The notes: a model not told the origin generated them from the letters alone. A DNA stretch of 64,000 nt from Bacteroidota bacterium (GCA_023412195.1 JAEYNZ010000140.1:1-64000); one strand, 5' to 3'; shown: positions 1 to 9,399, numbered from the stretch's first letter. A program made the numbers and translations.

Positions 1-209
1 TTTGTGGCATAAATTTCTTTTGCCACCAAGACTCCAAGGCACCAAGAAATCACAAAGAAGAGACAATTATAACATAAACTTCATTGCCTGTCATATCAGC
101 ATTGTGCCCCATTCTTATTTGGGGCCACAATTCGTAATGACGAGGCCGTTCAAAAGGTACGACGACTGAAGTAACCTCATGTATGCTATAAAACAAATGG
201 AGCAATGTT
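1..209. other. Non-coding left edge
   Basis: No convincing reading frame is present. The first 60 bases contain a low-complexity stretch of CCACCAAG / CACCAAG words. The rest shows no RNA fold or gene that I can support. Confidence 0.5.
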
Positions 210-212
210 TAA

Positions 213-250
213 AAAATAAAAGGCTGCACCCTTTCCGGCACAGCCCTTTG
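213..250 (-). terminator. Rho-independent terminator of lysC
   Basis: Read on the minus strand, GGCTGTGCC pairs with GGTGCAGCC (two G-T wobbles) around a short loop, then runs into TTTTATTTTTT. It lies about 30 bases past the aspartokinase stop codon. Confidence 0.7.
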
Positions 251-274
251 CTTTATTCTATTGAGAATATCCTG

Positions 275-1597
275 TTAATCGCCGTTGTTCAGCAAATTGT
301 TGCTCAGTGCCCTCAGGGTGACCTGTTTTTGTGTATCGGGCACAAGGACTGATATATTGTACCGGCTTCCCCCGTATGAGATCATCCTGATGGGTATTCC
401 ATCGAGGGCATGAAAAACTTTGGAGGCAAATCCTGTTTCTTCTCCGATAATATTACCTACAATGCAGATGATGCTCATATTCCGGTCTACTTCAACCGCA
501 CCAAATATATCCAGTTCACCCAGTATTTCGTTGAGTTTTGTGGTATTATCAATTGTAAGTGAAACTGCTACTTCCGAAGTGGAAATCATATCAATCGGCG
601 TTTTATATTTTTCAAACACCTGGAAAACATTTTTAAGAAAACCGTAAGCCATTAACATCCTGTCGGAACGGATTTTAATGGCTGTAATTCCGTCTTTGGC
701 AGCAACAGCTTTTATACCTGTGCCAGTTGATTCGGAAGATATAAGTGTACCACTGTCAGAAGGGTTCATTGTATTTTTAAGCCTTACCGGGATATTCCTT
801 ACCCTTGCCGGAAAGACGGTCTGCGGATGAAGAATTTTAGCTCCAAAATAAGCGAGCTCAGCTGCTTCATTAAAGGAAAGCTGATCGATTTTCTTTGTTT
901 TTTCAACATAACGGGGGTCGTTGTTATGAAAACCGTCAATATCTGTCCATATCTGGATCTCCTCAGCATCGATGGCTGCACCGATCAATGATGCTGAATA
1001 ATCACTGCCTCCGCGCTGCAGGTTGTCAATTTCACCATCAGCATTCAGGCAAATGAAACCCTGGGTAATATAATAAACAGCCTTTCCTGTTTTTTCAAGA
1101 ACTTTGGCAATATTTTCCCTGATATAAGGAAGGTCAGCCGCCTTTTCCTCATCAATCCGCATAAAATCAAGGGCAGGCAGCAGTTTCACATCATAACCAT
1201 GTTCTTCCATGAGTACTGTAAAAAGCCGCGTTGAAATGATTTCTCCCTGTGCCACGATGACATTTTCGCCCGCTTTGGTAAATTTGCCGGTGGTATATGA
1301 CTTTATAGTATTAAATGATTCATTGATTATTTCATAGCCTTTTGCTTTATTTTCGCTGGAATGATAAAGCTTTTCAACCACAGCATAATATCCTGATTCA
1401 AGTTTTCCGATTACCTGAGAAGCGGCTTCCTTGTTCTCCTGATAAAGAAAACCCGATATTTCCACCAGGGCATTTGTTGTTCCCGACATTGCAGAAAGCA
1501 CCACGATTTTCTGCTCGTCATCTGTAATGATTTTAATTACAGAACGCATGTTATCAGGAGATCCAACTGATGTTCCGCCAAATTTTAACACTTTCAT
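275..1597 (-). CDS. lysC: Aspartate kinase (monofunctional)
   Basis: Phosphorylates aspartate, the first step toward lysine, threonine and methionine. The 440-aa length fits a monofunctional enzyme with no homoserine dehydrogenase fused. The kinase domain starts with KFGGTSVG (residues 5-12) and contains QRGGSDYSA (about 194-202) and WTDIDG (about 217-222). The region from about residue 303 to the end has the features of the tandem ACT regulatory domains, so end-product feedback control is expected; which amino acid acts as effector cannot be read from the sequence. The gene stands alone, with its own terminator downstream and 76 bases to the next gene upstream on the same strand. Confidence 0.95.
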   Translation of the reverse strand: MKVLKFGGTSVGSPDNMRSVIKIITDDEQKIVVLSAMSGTTNALVEISGFLYQENKEAASQVIGKLESGYYAVVEKLYHSSENKAKGYEIINESFNTIKSYTTGKFTKAGENVIVAQGEIISTRLFTVLMEEHGYDVKLLPALDFMRIDEEKAADLPYIRENIAKVLEKTGKAVYYITQGFICLNADGEIDNLQRGGSDYSASLIGAAIDAEEIQIWTDIDGFHNNDPRYVEKTKKIDQLSFNEAAELAYFGAKILHPQTVFPARVRNIPVRLKNTMNPSDSGTLISSESTGTGIKAVAAKDGITAIKIRSDRMLMAYGFLKNVFQVFEKYKTPIDMISTSEVAVSLTIDNTTKLNEILGELDIFGAVEVDRNMSIICIVGNIIGEETGFASKVFHALDGIPIRMISYGGSRYNISVLVPDTQKQVTLRALSNNLLNNGD

Positions 1598-1673
1598 TTC
1601 ACATCATTTTTTATTAGTTCAAGTATGCAAAGATGATTTTTTTTTAGATCAAGCCCGAATATTTATCCGCTTT

Positions 1674-2591
1674 TTATGAATATTTATCCGATTCGGAGAA
1701 AAGGTTTTCCAGGAAAAAATTCACAAGGTCTTTCCCTGAGGGATCTACGATACCTGCTTCGGGGGCATAAACAATGGCCTGAAGGCCAACTTTTTCGGCT
1801 TTTTCCTTAATTGCTTTTGCATGCAGCGGATGGTGGTTGAGCTCATCCTCATTGGTTGGGAATCCGTTTTTTTGAGGATTAAAAACAAAAACCGGCGGAT
1901 CGTTTTTGTCCATTTCGCTCAGGAAATCAAGTTCCTTTCTGAAATGGGTCATGGCCGATAAATCCTCTCCATTCACATGGGTCAGGCCAAAAGCAGTTGC
2001 AATAGCCAGCCGTTGTTCCGGTGTTTCGCACATTTTTACACCTATAAAATCTTCCCATTGGAAAACATCATAAGTCGATTGGGTAGAAAATGCACCGGCG
2101 CATGTCAGACGTGTTGACTCACGCAGTACCGGGTCAGGATTTTCAGGATCTGCCATATCATCCTTAAATGCAAGCCACAGGCATGTTCCAGCACCTGCCG
2201 ACCCGCCTGAGCACGCTATACGGGATTTGTCGATGTTATATTTTTCAGAATTGTAACGGATATACTGAAGGCATCTTTTAGAATCATTTAATGAGGCCAT
2301 GATTCCGTATGGTTCTTCTGTCATAAACCTGTAGTTGATGACAGCAACTGATACCCCGGCATCAAGAAACCGCAAAAGGTCGGGGGAATCATAGTACTTC
2401 GATTTATCACCTTTAATAAATCCTCCGCCATGTATATAAATGACAAGGGGTGTTGGTTTTTCAGATCTGGCGAGCCAAATGTCAAAATTATTGCGGGGAT
2501 GGCTACCGTAATATTCATTTATAAAAGTTGCCTTTTCTCCTCTTCCATTCAAGGCCTCCGGATATTCATTCGATTCAAAATAACTTGCCAA
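1674..2591 (-). CDS. Alpha/beta hydrolase, esterase-like
   Basis: Predicted ester hydrolase of the hormone-sensitive-lipase type (alpha/beta fold), 305 aa. HGGGF at residues 54-58 matches the oxyanion-hole motif, and GGSAG at 129-133 carries the nucleophile Ser131. No signal peptide is visible, so it is probably cytoplasmic. Oddity: near the C-terminus, where family members usually show a G-x-x-H-x-F type histidine, this protein reads PEAGIVDP with no histidine. The catalytic histidine is therefore displaced or absent. A Bacteroidota promoter and a leader hairpin lie upstream. The substrate is unknown. Confidence 0.8.
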   Translation of the reverse strand: MASYFESNEYPEALNGRGEKATFINEYYGSHPRNNFDIWLARSEKPTPLVIYIHGGGFIKGDKSKYYDSPDLLRFLDAGVSVAVINYRFMTEEPYGIMASLNDSKRCLQYIRYNSEKYNIDKSRIACSGGSAGAGTCLWLAFKDDMADPENPDPVLRESTRLTCAGAFSTQSTYDVFQWEDFIGVKMCETPEQRLAIATAFGLTHVNGEDLSAMTHFRKELDFLSEMDKNDPPVFVFNPQKNGFPTNEDELNHHPLHAKAIKEKAEKVGLQAIVYAPEAGIVDPSGKDLVNFFLENLFSESDKYS

Positions 2592-2616
2592 AATAATGTA
2601 TATTTATAATACGATG

Positions 2617-2647
2617 AATGGCGCCGTCATATCTGATCTGCGCCATT
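2617..2647. repeat. Inverted repeat in the hydrolase leader
   Basis: AATGGCGC and GCGCCATT form a perfect 8-bp inverted repeat around a 15-base loop, between the predicted promoter (2696-2725, minus) and the hydrolase start at 2591. No T-run follows, so it does not look like a terminator. It could be an operator or a leader hairpin. Confidence 0.45.
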
Positions 2648-2695
2648 TGATACTAGTTTTACCTGCTGGGTTTCAGCTGCCAACCAAAAACCTGC

Positions 2696-2725
2696 CAAAA
2701 GTAGAATTATTTAAAAAAAGACAAA
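2696..2725 (-). promoter_or_regulatory. Promoter of the alpha/beta hydrolase gene
   Basis: On the minus strand TTTG (2722-2725) and TACTTTTG (2696-2703, matching TAnnTTTG) are separated by 18 bases, close to the Bacteroidota sigma-ABfr consensus. The implied leader is roughly 100 bases. Confidence 0.55.
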
Positions 2726-2805
2726 AAAAATTGCCAACTAAAATTCTATTCTGAACTGAATTAAAACTTTTTTCCTGCCCTGAAAGTTCATTTTCCTTTT
2801 GAAAA

Positions 2806-3513
2806 TTAAAAGGTTCCCCAGATAGCATGTTTTTCCGAGTTAAAATAGATGGTTGAATATATGTGGAAATTATCCCTGTTTGTCGATAGTTTTCTTACAA
2901 TATGCAACACGGGCTGACCTGATTTTAAACGCAGAATATTTTTTATATGCTGATCTGGCACAATGGCTTTAAGTTGCTGCTCACCACCTACAATTTCTAC
3001 CTGGTAATGGTTGCGAAGTATTTCAAAGAGTGACTTATCTTCAAAGGAACGGTTTGTAAACCGTGATAAGTTTATATTTGGTATATGGTTGATGTCGTAG
3101 AAAACAGGTTTATCGTCAACATACCTGAGCCGCTCCATGTATATGCAGCCCGATTCCAATTCAATTTCAGGTAATTCAAACGAAAATGATTCGGGCCACG
3201 GCCTGATTTCAGGTTTTTGAAGAATTTCAGTTTTAAGATACCTTACTCCTACCGCTGATGCAGTTCCAGCTATCGACAGGATCCCGATATTTTGGGGAGG
3301 TTTCCGTACAATGCTGCCTTTACCCTGCTTCTTCAGAATGAAACCTTCCTTTACAAGTGAATCAAGCGCCTGTCTGACTGTTGGCCGTGCAAGTCCATGA
3401 ACAGCACAAAGTTCATTTTCTGAAGGAAGGAGGTTTCCCTCCTCATATACTCCTGTGAGAATATGTTTCCGCAGCAATTCGTAGAGCTTCCGGTATTGTG
3501 GCAGTTCATTCAT
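2806..3513 (-). CDS. GntR-family regulator, HutC/UTRA type
   Basis: Ligand-responsive repressor of 235 aa. Residues about 5-75 form a GntR winged helix, recognisable by LLPSENELC followed by RPTVRQALD and a GKGSIV wing. Residues about 90-235 resemble the UTRA effector domain. It is divergent from the E2-E1 dehydrogenase genes, and two near-identical 18-bp palindromes lie in the shared 143-bp gap. The minus strand carries TAACTTTG (plus coordinates 3521-3528) just before its start. This layout suggests it represses both itself and the dehydrogenase operon. The effector is unknown; UTRA domains usually bind small metabolites such as sugars or organic acids. Confidence 0.9.
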   Translation of the reverse strand: MNELPQYRKLYELLRKHILTGVYEEGNLLPSENELCAVHGLARPTVRQALDSLVKEGFILKKQGKGSIVRKPPQNIGILSIAGTASAVGVRYLKTEILQKPEIRPWPESFSFELPEIELESGCIYMERLRYVDDKPVFYDINHIPNINLSRFTNRSFEDKSLFEILRNHYQVEIVGGEQQLKAIVPDQHIKNILRLKSGQPVLHIVRKLSTNRDNFHIYSTIYFNSEKHAIWGTF

Positions 3514-3552
3514 GATGTGCCAAAGTTAAAAATATTTCAAAAAATAAAAAAC

Positions 3553-3570
3553 AACTTGTATTTACAAGTT
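3553..3570. promoter_or_regulatory. Putative GntR operator 1
   Basis: AACTTGTA-TT-TACAAGTT is a perfect 8-bp inverted repeat with a 2-base spacer. It overlaps the likely -33 box of the E2 promoter. The core resembles TTGTA/TACAA half-sites known for HutC-subfamily regulators such as TreR. Confidence 0.7.
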
Positions 3571-3586
3571 AGAAATTATAATTTTG
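3555..3586 (+). promoter_or_regulatory. Promoter of the E2-E1 dehydrogenase operon
   Basis: CTTG (3555-3558), a 20-base spacer and TAATTTTG (3579-3586, TAnnTTTG) give a Bacteroidota promoter. Transcription would start near 3593. The upstream box lies inside operator 1, and operator 2 would fall in the leader, so a bound repressor would block initiation. Confidence 0.6.
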
Positions 3587-3620
3587 CCGTATCTTTTTAA
3601 ATTAAGGCACAGTAAATATT

Positions 3621-3638
3621 AATTTGTACTTACAAGTT
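3621..3638. promoter_or_regulatory. Putative GntR operator 2
   Basis: AATTTGTA-CT-TACAAGTT repeats operator 1 with one mismatch in the left arm. The centres of the two sites are 68 bases apart. The site lies between the predicted transcription start and the E2 start codon at 3657. Confidence 0.65.
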
Positions 3639-3656
3639 CATCATTAAATAAAAAAT

Positions 3657-4928
3657 ATGGCAATACCTGTATTAATGCCCCGCCAGGGTCAGTCGGTTGA
3701 ATCCTGCATCATGGGTCAATGGTATAAATCGGTGGGGGAAGAGGTTAACGAAGGGGATCTTCTTTTTTCGTACGAGACCGATAAAGCCTCTTTTGAAGAA
3801 GAAGCAAAAGCCGCAGGAATTCTTTTGGCTGCTTTTTATGAAGAAGGAGATGAAGTGCCGGTACTGTCAAATGTAGCAGTAATCGGAGAAAAAGGAGAAT
3901 CAACTGATGAATTCAAGCCAGGACAGGAAGGTTCCGCACCTGGTGCACAGGAATCAAGAGATACTGCTGAAAAAGAAGATGAATCACCCAAAGTGATTGA
4001 GTTCGACATGGATGAACAGGACCCTTCGGGTCGTATTCGTATGTCGCCTTTGGCAAAAAACATGGCAGAAAAACTGGGTGTCGATGTTCATTCAATTAAA
4101 GGCACCGGCCCCCGTGGCAGGATCATTGCCCGTGATATAGAACTAGCCTCAGGTATTGAAATCACACCTGCAGAACGGCAGGCACCTGCACCTTCTTCAA
4201 CAACTGTCAAAGCACAGGCTGTTCAGCAGGGTGAAGGATATGAGATCAGAACCATCCCGAATATCAGGAAACTGATTGCAACAGCCATGCACCAGTCACT
4301 TCAGAATTCGGCACAGCTTACACATCACCTGAGTGCCGATGCAAGGCAACTGCTGAAAATCAGGAAAAATTACAAGAACGCTTATGCAGCAGGTAAAGTA
4401 TCACAAAATGTTACAATCAACGACCTGGTTTGCTATGCTGCGGTCAGGGCTTTGGAGAAGTTTCCACAGGCAAATACTCATTATTTGGGCGATAAAATGA
4501 AGTGGTTTAAGAAAGTGCACCTCGGACTGGCTGTAGATACCGAAAGGGGACTGATGGTTCCTGCCCTTCAGAATGCCGATGACCTCTCCATAACAGGGCT
4601 GTCATTCCAGTTGCAGCAACTGGCAGCCCAGGCACGCAGCGGAAAGGTCAATCCCGATTTGCTTAATCCTGCAGCTGCATCCTTCACCATATCGAACCTG
4701 GGTAATTATGGGGTTGAAATGTTTACACCGGTTATCAATCTGCCGCAGACAGCCATTCTGGGGGTGTGTACAATCGTGCTCCGGCCAAAGGAAATAGAAG
4801 AAAGTGTATATGGTTTTGTTCCTATGATTGGCCTTTCCCTCACCTATAACCACCAGGCGCTCGATGGTGGTGAAGCTACACGGTTCCTTGCAGAGATCAA
4901 AACACAAATTGAAAATCTGGATATCTGA
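3657..4928 (+). CDS. 2-oxoacid dehydrogenase E2 (dihydrolipoamide acyltransferase)
   Basis: Core subunit of a pyruvate or branched-chain 2-oxoacid dehydrogenase complex, 423 aa. A single lipoyl domain spans residues 1-80, with the lipoylated lysine in ETDKAS (Lys43). An acidic linker is followed by a peripheral-subunit-binding domain at about 126-163 (RMSPLAKNMA, GPRGRI). The catalytic domain runs from about 205 to the end, with the HxxxDGG motif (HQALDGG, His near 399). It is first in a two-gene operon with the E1 fusion 80 bases downstream. No E3 (dihydrolipoamide dehydrogenase) gene is in the window. The substrate is not certain. Confidence 0.93.
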   Translation: MAIPVLMPRQGQSVESCIMGQWYKSVGEEVNEGDLLFSYETDKASFEEEAKAAGILLAAFYEEGDEVPVLSNVAVIGEKGESTDEFKPGQEGSAPGAQESRDTAEKEDESPKVIEFDMDEQDPSGRIRMSPLAKNMAEKLGVDVHSIKGTGPRGRIIARDIELASGIEITPAERQAPAPSSTTVKAQAVQQGEGYEIRTIPNIRKLIATAMHQSLQNSAQLTHHLSADARQLLKIRKNYKNAYAAGKVSQNVTINDLVCYAAVRALEKFPQANTHYLGDKMKWFKKVHLGLAVDTERGLMVPALQNADDLSITGLSFQLQQLAAQARSGKVNPDLLNPAAASFTISNLGNYGVEMFTPVINLPQTAILGVCTIVLRPKEIEESVYGFVPMIGLSLTYNHQALDGGEATRFLAEIKTQIENLDI

Positions 4929-5008
4929 TATACAATAACATAGAATCAGGGTGAAAGAATACCTGTTTCAGCTTTAGTTTTTAATATTCTTATAATAAAC
5001 TTGAAGAA

Positions 5009-7477
5009 ATGCCGAAAGTACAATTTATAAATCCCACCGAAGTCAGGAAGCCAAGGTTTCTCGAATTCAAACCCGTACCGATCAACCAGTATAACAAAAC
5101 CATTGAGGAAGAAAAAGAAAACTTCACACGGAATGATTTTCTCCGCATATATCACGACATGGTGGTAATCCGTGAGTTTGAAACCATGCTAAATCTTATT
5201 AAAACCCGTGGGGAATATAACGGAATACCATATAACCATCCAGGACCAGCCCATTTATCTATCGGGCAGGAGGCAGCAGCAGTAGGAATGGCATACACAC
5301 TCGATGTCGATGATTTTATTTTCGGCTCCCACAGAAGTCATGGTGAAATTCTGGCCAAAGGTTTATCGGCCATTGCCAAACTTGACGATGAAACCCTGGA
5401 GAACATCATGGAAACCCATTTCGGTGGAATCACGCTGGCACCAGTAAAGGCAGGCCATACCGGAACCACCAAAGAACTGGCGGTTAAATTCCTGTTATAT
5501 GGAACCCTTGCAGAAATTTTTGCCCGGGAAACAGGTTTCAATAAAGGACTTGGAGGCTCGATGCATGCATTCTTTACCCCATTTGGTGTGTATCCCAATA
5601 ATGCCATTGTGGGTGGTTCGGGTGATATTTCGGTTGGTGCAGCGCTGTTTAAAAAAGTAAACCGCAAAAAAGGTATTGTAGTGGCCAATATCGGGGATGC
5701 CTCCATGGCATGCGGACCGGTCTGGGAAGGACTTGCATTTGCTACCATGGACCAGTACAGCCACCTGTGGGAGGGTGACATGAAAGGCGGATTGCCGCTT
5801 ATTGTCAACATCATGAACAACCAGTATGGCATGGGAGGCCAGACTGTTGGTGAAACCATGGGATATGAAGTAGCTGCACGTGTTGGTGTGGGCCTGAACA
5901 AGGATCAGATGCATGCTGAACGGGTCGATGGTTACAACCCGCTTGCTGTAATAGATGCATACAGGCGTAAAAGAAAAATCCTGGAGGAAAAAAGAGGCCC
6001 CGTTCTTCTCGATGTGCTTACATACCGTTACAGCGGTCATTCCCCTTCCGATGCATCGTCATACCGTTCGAAAGAGGAAGTTGAAGCATGGGAACAACAG
6101 GACTCTATAGCCTGGTTTGGTAATGAACTGGTGGAAGCCGGGATTGCTAGCCCTGAAGAACTGAAAGAAATACAACAAAATACACAGGACATAACCATTT
6201 CAACGCTGAAACTTGCAATCGACTATGAAGTTTCACCTCATATGGACATGAGGAAACACCCAAACCTTATAGGGGACATGATGTTCAGCAACCAGTCGGC
6301 CGACAGGATGGAAGACCGGGAACCGGAGGTGAATCACCCTATGGAAGAGAATGCACGGGTAAAACAGCTTGCCGGTAAGGAACGGTTTATGTATGATGAA
6401 CATGGCAAGCCGCATTCGAAATTGAAGACCTATGTATTACGTGACGGCTTGTTCGAGGCCATCATCGACCGCTTCTATAAAGACCCCACACTTATAGCGT
6501 ATGGAGAAGAAAACCGCGACTGGGGCGGTGCATTCGCTGTTTACCGGGGTTTGACAGAAGCTTTGCCTTATCATCGCCTGTTTAATTCACCCATTTCGGA
6601 AGGAGCCATAGTAGGCACCGCAATAGGGTATGCCATGTGCGGTGGAAGGGTTATCCCTGAAATCATGTACTGCGATTTCCTTGGAAGGTCGGGAGATGAA
6701 GTTTTTAACCAGCTGCCCAAATGGCAGGCCATGAGCGGCAACGTACTCAAAATGCCCGTGGTACTGCGGGTTTCAGTGGGGTCAAAATACGGAGCACAGC
6801 ATTCGCAGGACTGGACAGCCCTGGCTGCACATATACCCGGGCTGAAAGTCGTATTCCCGGCTACCCCCTATGATGCAAAAGGCTTGATGAATGCTTCATT
6901 ACAGGGTACCGACCCGGTAATCTTCTTCGAAAGTCAGCGGATATATGATATTGGTGAGATGTTCCACCAGGGAGGTGTACCTGAAGGGTATTATGAAATT
7001 CCGCTGGGAGAGCCTGATATTAAAAGGGAAGGAAGTGATATCACCATTCTGACAATAGGAGCCACCCTTTACAGGGCACTGGAAGCAGCTAAAATACTGG
7101 AGGAAAAATATAACCTTTCGGCAGAAGTGATAGATGCCCGCTCGCTTGTCCCATTTAATTATGAAACGGTAATAGAGTCGGTTAAAAAAACAGGACGAAT
7201 AGTTATTTCGGGCGATGCTTCGGCACGGGGTTCATTCATGCGTGAAATGGCTTCAAACATTACTGAACTGGCATTTGATTACCTCGATGCACCACCGGTG
7301 GTTGTTGGTTCTCGCAACTGGATCACTCCTGCCCACGAACTGGAGGACTACTTCTTTCCCCAGCCGGAATGGTTTATCGATGCCATTCATGAGCGGATTC
7401 TTCCGCTGAAAGGACATACTACGCAGAATGATTTTACAGAAGAAGAACAGCTCGACAGAAATGCAAAAGGAATTTAA
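5009..7477 (+). CDS. 2-oxoacid dehydrogenase E1, alpha-beta fusion
   Basis: Thiamine-diphosphate-dependent decarboxylase of the same complex, 822 aa, with the alpha and beta chains in one polypeptide. The alpha half (about 30-400) contains SHRSHGE (near 106), GGSMHAFF and a ThDP-binding stretch starting GDASMACG (near 229). The beta half starts near 474 and contains [10 protein letters not shown] and [16 protein letters not shown]. The order E2 then fused E1, without E3, differs from the classical aceEF-lpd arrangement. It could act on pyruvate or on branched-chain 2-oxoacids; sequence alone does not decide. A strong terminator follows at once. Confidence 0.92.
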   Translation: MPKVQFINPTEVRKPRFLEFKPVPINQYNKTIEEEKENFTRNDFLRIYHDMVVIREFETMLNLIKTRGEYNGIPYNHPGPAHLSIGQEAAAVGMAYTLDVDDFIFGSHRSHGEILAKGLSAIAKLDDETLENIMETHFGGITLAPVKAGHTGTTKELAVKFLLYGTLAEIFARETGFNKGLGGSMHAFFTPFGVYPNNAIVGGSGDISVGAALFKKVNRKKGIVVANIGDASMACGPVWEGLAFATMDQYSHLWEGDMKGGLPLIVNIMNNQYGMGGQTVGETMGYEVAARVGVGLNKDQMHAERVDGYNPLAVIDAYRRKRKILEEKRGPVLLDVLTYRYSGHSPSDASSYRSKEEVEAWEQQDSIAWFGNELVEAGIASPEELKEIQQNTQDITISTLKLAIDYEVSPHMDMRKHPNLIGDMMFSNQSADRMEDREPEVNHPMEENARVKQLAGKERFMYDEHGKPHSKLKTYVLRDGLFEAIIDRFYKDPTLIAYGEENRDWGGAFAVYRGLTEALPYHRLFNSPISEGAIVGTAIGYAMCGGRVIPEIMYCDFLGRSGDEVFNQLPKWQAMSGNVLKMPVVLRVSVGSKYGAQHSQDWTALAAHIPGLKVVFPATPYDAKGLMNASLQGTDPVIFFESQRIYDIGEMFHQGGVPEGYYEIPLGEPDIKREGSDITILTIGATLYRALEAAKILEEKYNLSAEVIDARSLVPFNYETVIESVKKTGRIVISGDASARGSFMREMASNITELAFDYLDAPPVVVGSRNWITPAHELEDYFFPQPEWFIDAIHERILPLKGHTTQNDFTEEEQLDRNAKGI

Positions 7478-7510
7478 AAAGGTGCGGTTTTTAAACCGCA
7501 CCTTTTCTTT
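7477..7510 (+). terminator. Terminator of the E2-E1 operon
   Basis: AAAAGGTGCGGTTT and AAACCGCACCTTTT form a perfect 14-bp stem around a TT loop, followed by CTTTTT. The stem starts at the last base of the E1 stop codon. Confidence 0.85.
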
Positions 7511-7616
7511 TTAAAAACTTTTACTCCATTTAAACACATGATTTTTTCATGGTTCTTGCAGCCCGATATTTTTTTTAAGTATATTAGTCTGATTTAAATC
7601 CTATAATATCTTGACT

Positions 7617-8204
7617 ATGGGCGTCACAATACATTTCAAAGGCAACCTGGATCAATTAGGGTTAATCGATACTTTTTGTAATGAAATGGAAGATATTGCA
7701 AAAGAAATGAAGTGGGAATATACCCGTATCGATGACCTTGCTGCTTCAGATGATAATCCATTAAAGGGAGTGATCATTTCGCCTCATAAAGATTCGGAAT
7801 CACTGATGCTTACAGTTGATTCAGCAGGCATTCTCAGGAATGTCTTTATGATGCAATTTATCGAGAAATATGAGGACCTTACATACCACAATTTTATAAA
7901 AACACAGTTTGCGCCGGTTGAAATCCACATTGCCGTAATCCATCTGCTGAAATACATCAGGCAAAAATATATGAGCAACCTTGATGTTATGGATGAAGGC
8001 TGCTATTGGGAAACTTCAGATGCCGGTCTGCTCAGCGAGAAAATGGCATTTCTGAATTCCATGATGGATAAAGTGGAAGGTGTATTAAAAACACTTACCA
8101 AAGAAAAAGAAGATTCTGTTGAAACAGTGGTTGTTAAGTTAGAACAGCTGCTCAGCAAAAGATTCAGAAAAGCTGAAGTCAGGAAAATTAAAAGAAAAAC
8201 ATAA
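7617..8204 (+). CDS. Conserved-looking hypothetical protein
   Basis: I do not recognise this 195-aa protein. An in-frame TTG lies at 7611, but ATG at 7617 (MGVTIHFKG) is the better start. It is rich in charged residues and has no signal peptide or membrane segment, so it is probably cytoplasmic. The last 60 residues look helical and end in a basic tail (KAEVRKIKRKT). It is a single gene, convergent with the small membrane protein at 8217-8420, with only 12 bases between the stops. Confidence 0.7.
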   Translation: MGVTIHFKGNLDQLGLIDTFCNEMEDIAKEMKWEYTRIDDLAASDDNPLKGVIISPHKDSESLMLTVDSAGILRNVFMMQFIEKYEDLTYHNFIKTQFAPVEIHIAVIHLLKYIRQKYMSNLDVMDEGCYWETSDAGLLSEKMAFLNSMMDKVEGVLKTLTKEKEDSVETVVVKLEQLLSKRFRKAEVRKIKRKT

Positions 8205-8216
8205 AAAGTACAGACT

Positions 8217-8420
8217 TCATCTTCTCCGTGCTGCAAGCGTAAGTATTAAGCCGATAACAGCCAGTATTCCGCTGAAAATTACAGGTGTCCAGTTGGCAGA
8301 ACTTACTGCAATATCCATCCCGAGTAAACTGAAAGATTCCGACTCCTGCATAGCCTGGTAACCGAATACGATCAGGCCGATAAGACCTACTATTAACAAG
8401 ATGATTCCTACTATTCTCAT
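8217..8420 (-). CDS. Small two-helix membrane protein
   Basis: A 67-aa protein with two hydrophobic helices: IVGIILLIVGLIGLIVF (about 3-19) and VIFSGILAVIGLILTLA (about 47-63). It ends in RRR, which suggests the inner membrane with a cytoplasmic C-terminus. It resembles the small DUF3185-type proteins of unknown role. It may share a transcript with the M23 peptidase gene upstream, 69 bases away. Confidence 0.65.
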   Translation of the reverse strand: MRIVGIILLIVGLIGLIVFGYQAMQESESFSLLGMDIAVSSANWTPVIFSGILAVIGLILTLAARRR

Positions 8421-8489
8421 AATTAAACTGTTTTATATTAACAATATAATCATGTTAAACGTAAAACTGCAGAAAGTGTTTAACGGGAA

Positions 8490-9317
8490 TCAATAAAGTT
8501 TTAAAGTAGTTCCGACACTTAGAACTGAATTTTGGTTCAGATTATTCAATTGGCACAATGTATTGACCGTAGTTTTAAACCTGCGGGCAATCGACCAGAG
8601 TGAGTCACCACTTCTTACTACATATTGCTGCGGAACAGCCGCATTTAACTGATGATCGGCTTGCCTGGTATCTTTCCGCAATTCGGCCAGGTTATCAACC
8701 TCCCAGACTTCTCTTTTAACTGTTCCATTGGCAAAATCAAATACAAGTTCCGGGTCGAAATGGCGGTTCCCCTCCTTAATTTCAAAATGCAGGTGGCTGG
8801 TTGTGGCTCTTCCTGTTCTGCCGCCCAACCCGATTGGCTGTCCTTTTGCCACTACATCACCATGTTTTACAAGGAATGCGGAAAGATGGGCATACCCTGT
8901 TTCAAGATCATTCCCATGGTCGATTACCACCATATTTCCATAACCGTAATAATATTTTGCCCGGATAACAATACCATGATAGGAGGCATAAACGGTATCG
9001 CCTGTATTCAGCTTCAGGTCAGTTCCTGTATGCATGCGCCCTGAACGGGGGCCATAACGGCTGATTACTTTTCCGGAAGAAGGAAGCATGAAGTTTCCCA
9101 ACATGCGGCCCCCTTTAATTGGCTGGCCGAAATAAAAAGCAACATCCGATAATAGTTCAAATTCAGGTGAATTAAATAAAAGGGAATCGGACTGGATGAT
9201 TGTTAACGGATCATCGAATCCCGGTATGATCATGAGTGAATCTGTATTGACATACTGCGCATTCAAATCAGAAAAACCAGCCAGAATGACTAAAAATAAA
9301 ATAAAAAACCTCTGCAT
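8490..9317 (-). CDS. Secreted M23 peptidase with LysM domain
   Basis: Peptidoglycan endopeptidase of the LytM family, 275 aa. A signal peptide (residues 1-20, cut after LNA) directs it across the inner membrane. The M23 zinc site is intact: HTGTD (His96, Asp100), GYAH (His144) and HLH (His175, His177). A C-terminal LysM domain (about 231-275, starting YVVRSGDSLWSIA) would hold it on the cell wall. LysM after rather than before the peptidase domain is a known variant. Likely role: wall remodelling during growth or division. Confidence 0.92.
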   Translation of the reverse strand: MQRFFILFLVILAGFSDLNAQYVNTDSLMIIPGFDDPLTIIQSDSLLFNSPEFELLSDVAFYFGQPIKGGRMLGNFMLPSSGKVISRYGPRSGRMHTGTDLKLNTGDTVYASYHGIVIRAKYYYGYGNMVVIDHGNDLETGYAHLSAFLVKHGDVVAKGQPIGLGGRTGRATTSHLHFEIKEGNRHFDPELVFDFANGTVKREVWEVDNLAELRKDTRQADHQLNAAVPQQYVVRSGDSLWSIARRFKTTVNTLCQLNNLNQNSVLSVGTTLKLY

Positions 9318-9399
9318 TTTTTAAATTTAATCAGGTAAAACCAACAATAGCCTGCAGATTCAATAAAATTTTGAATATAAACAGGCCCGAAAAGTACAG

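Noticed and set aside
5338..6040. Two overlapping antisense frames of about 180 aa
   Set aside because: They are antisense to the E1 fusion gene and are shadows of its codon use.
8432..8449. TTATATT/AATATAA inverted repeat as terminator
   Set aside because: Only 7 A/T pairs and no T-run; too weak for a call.
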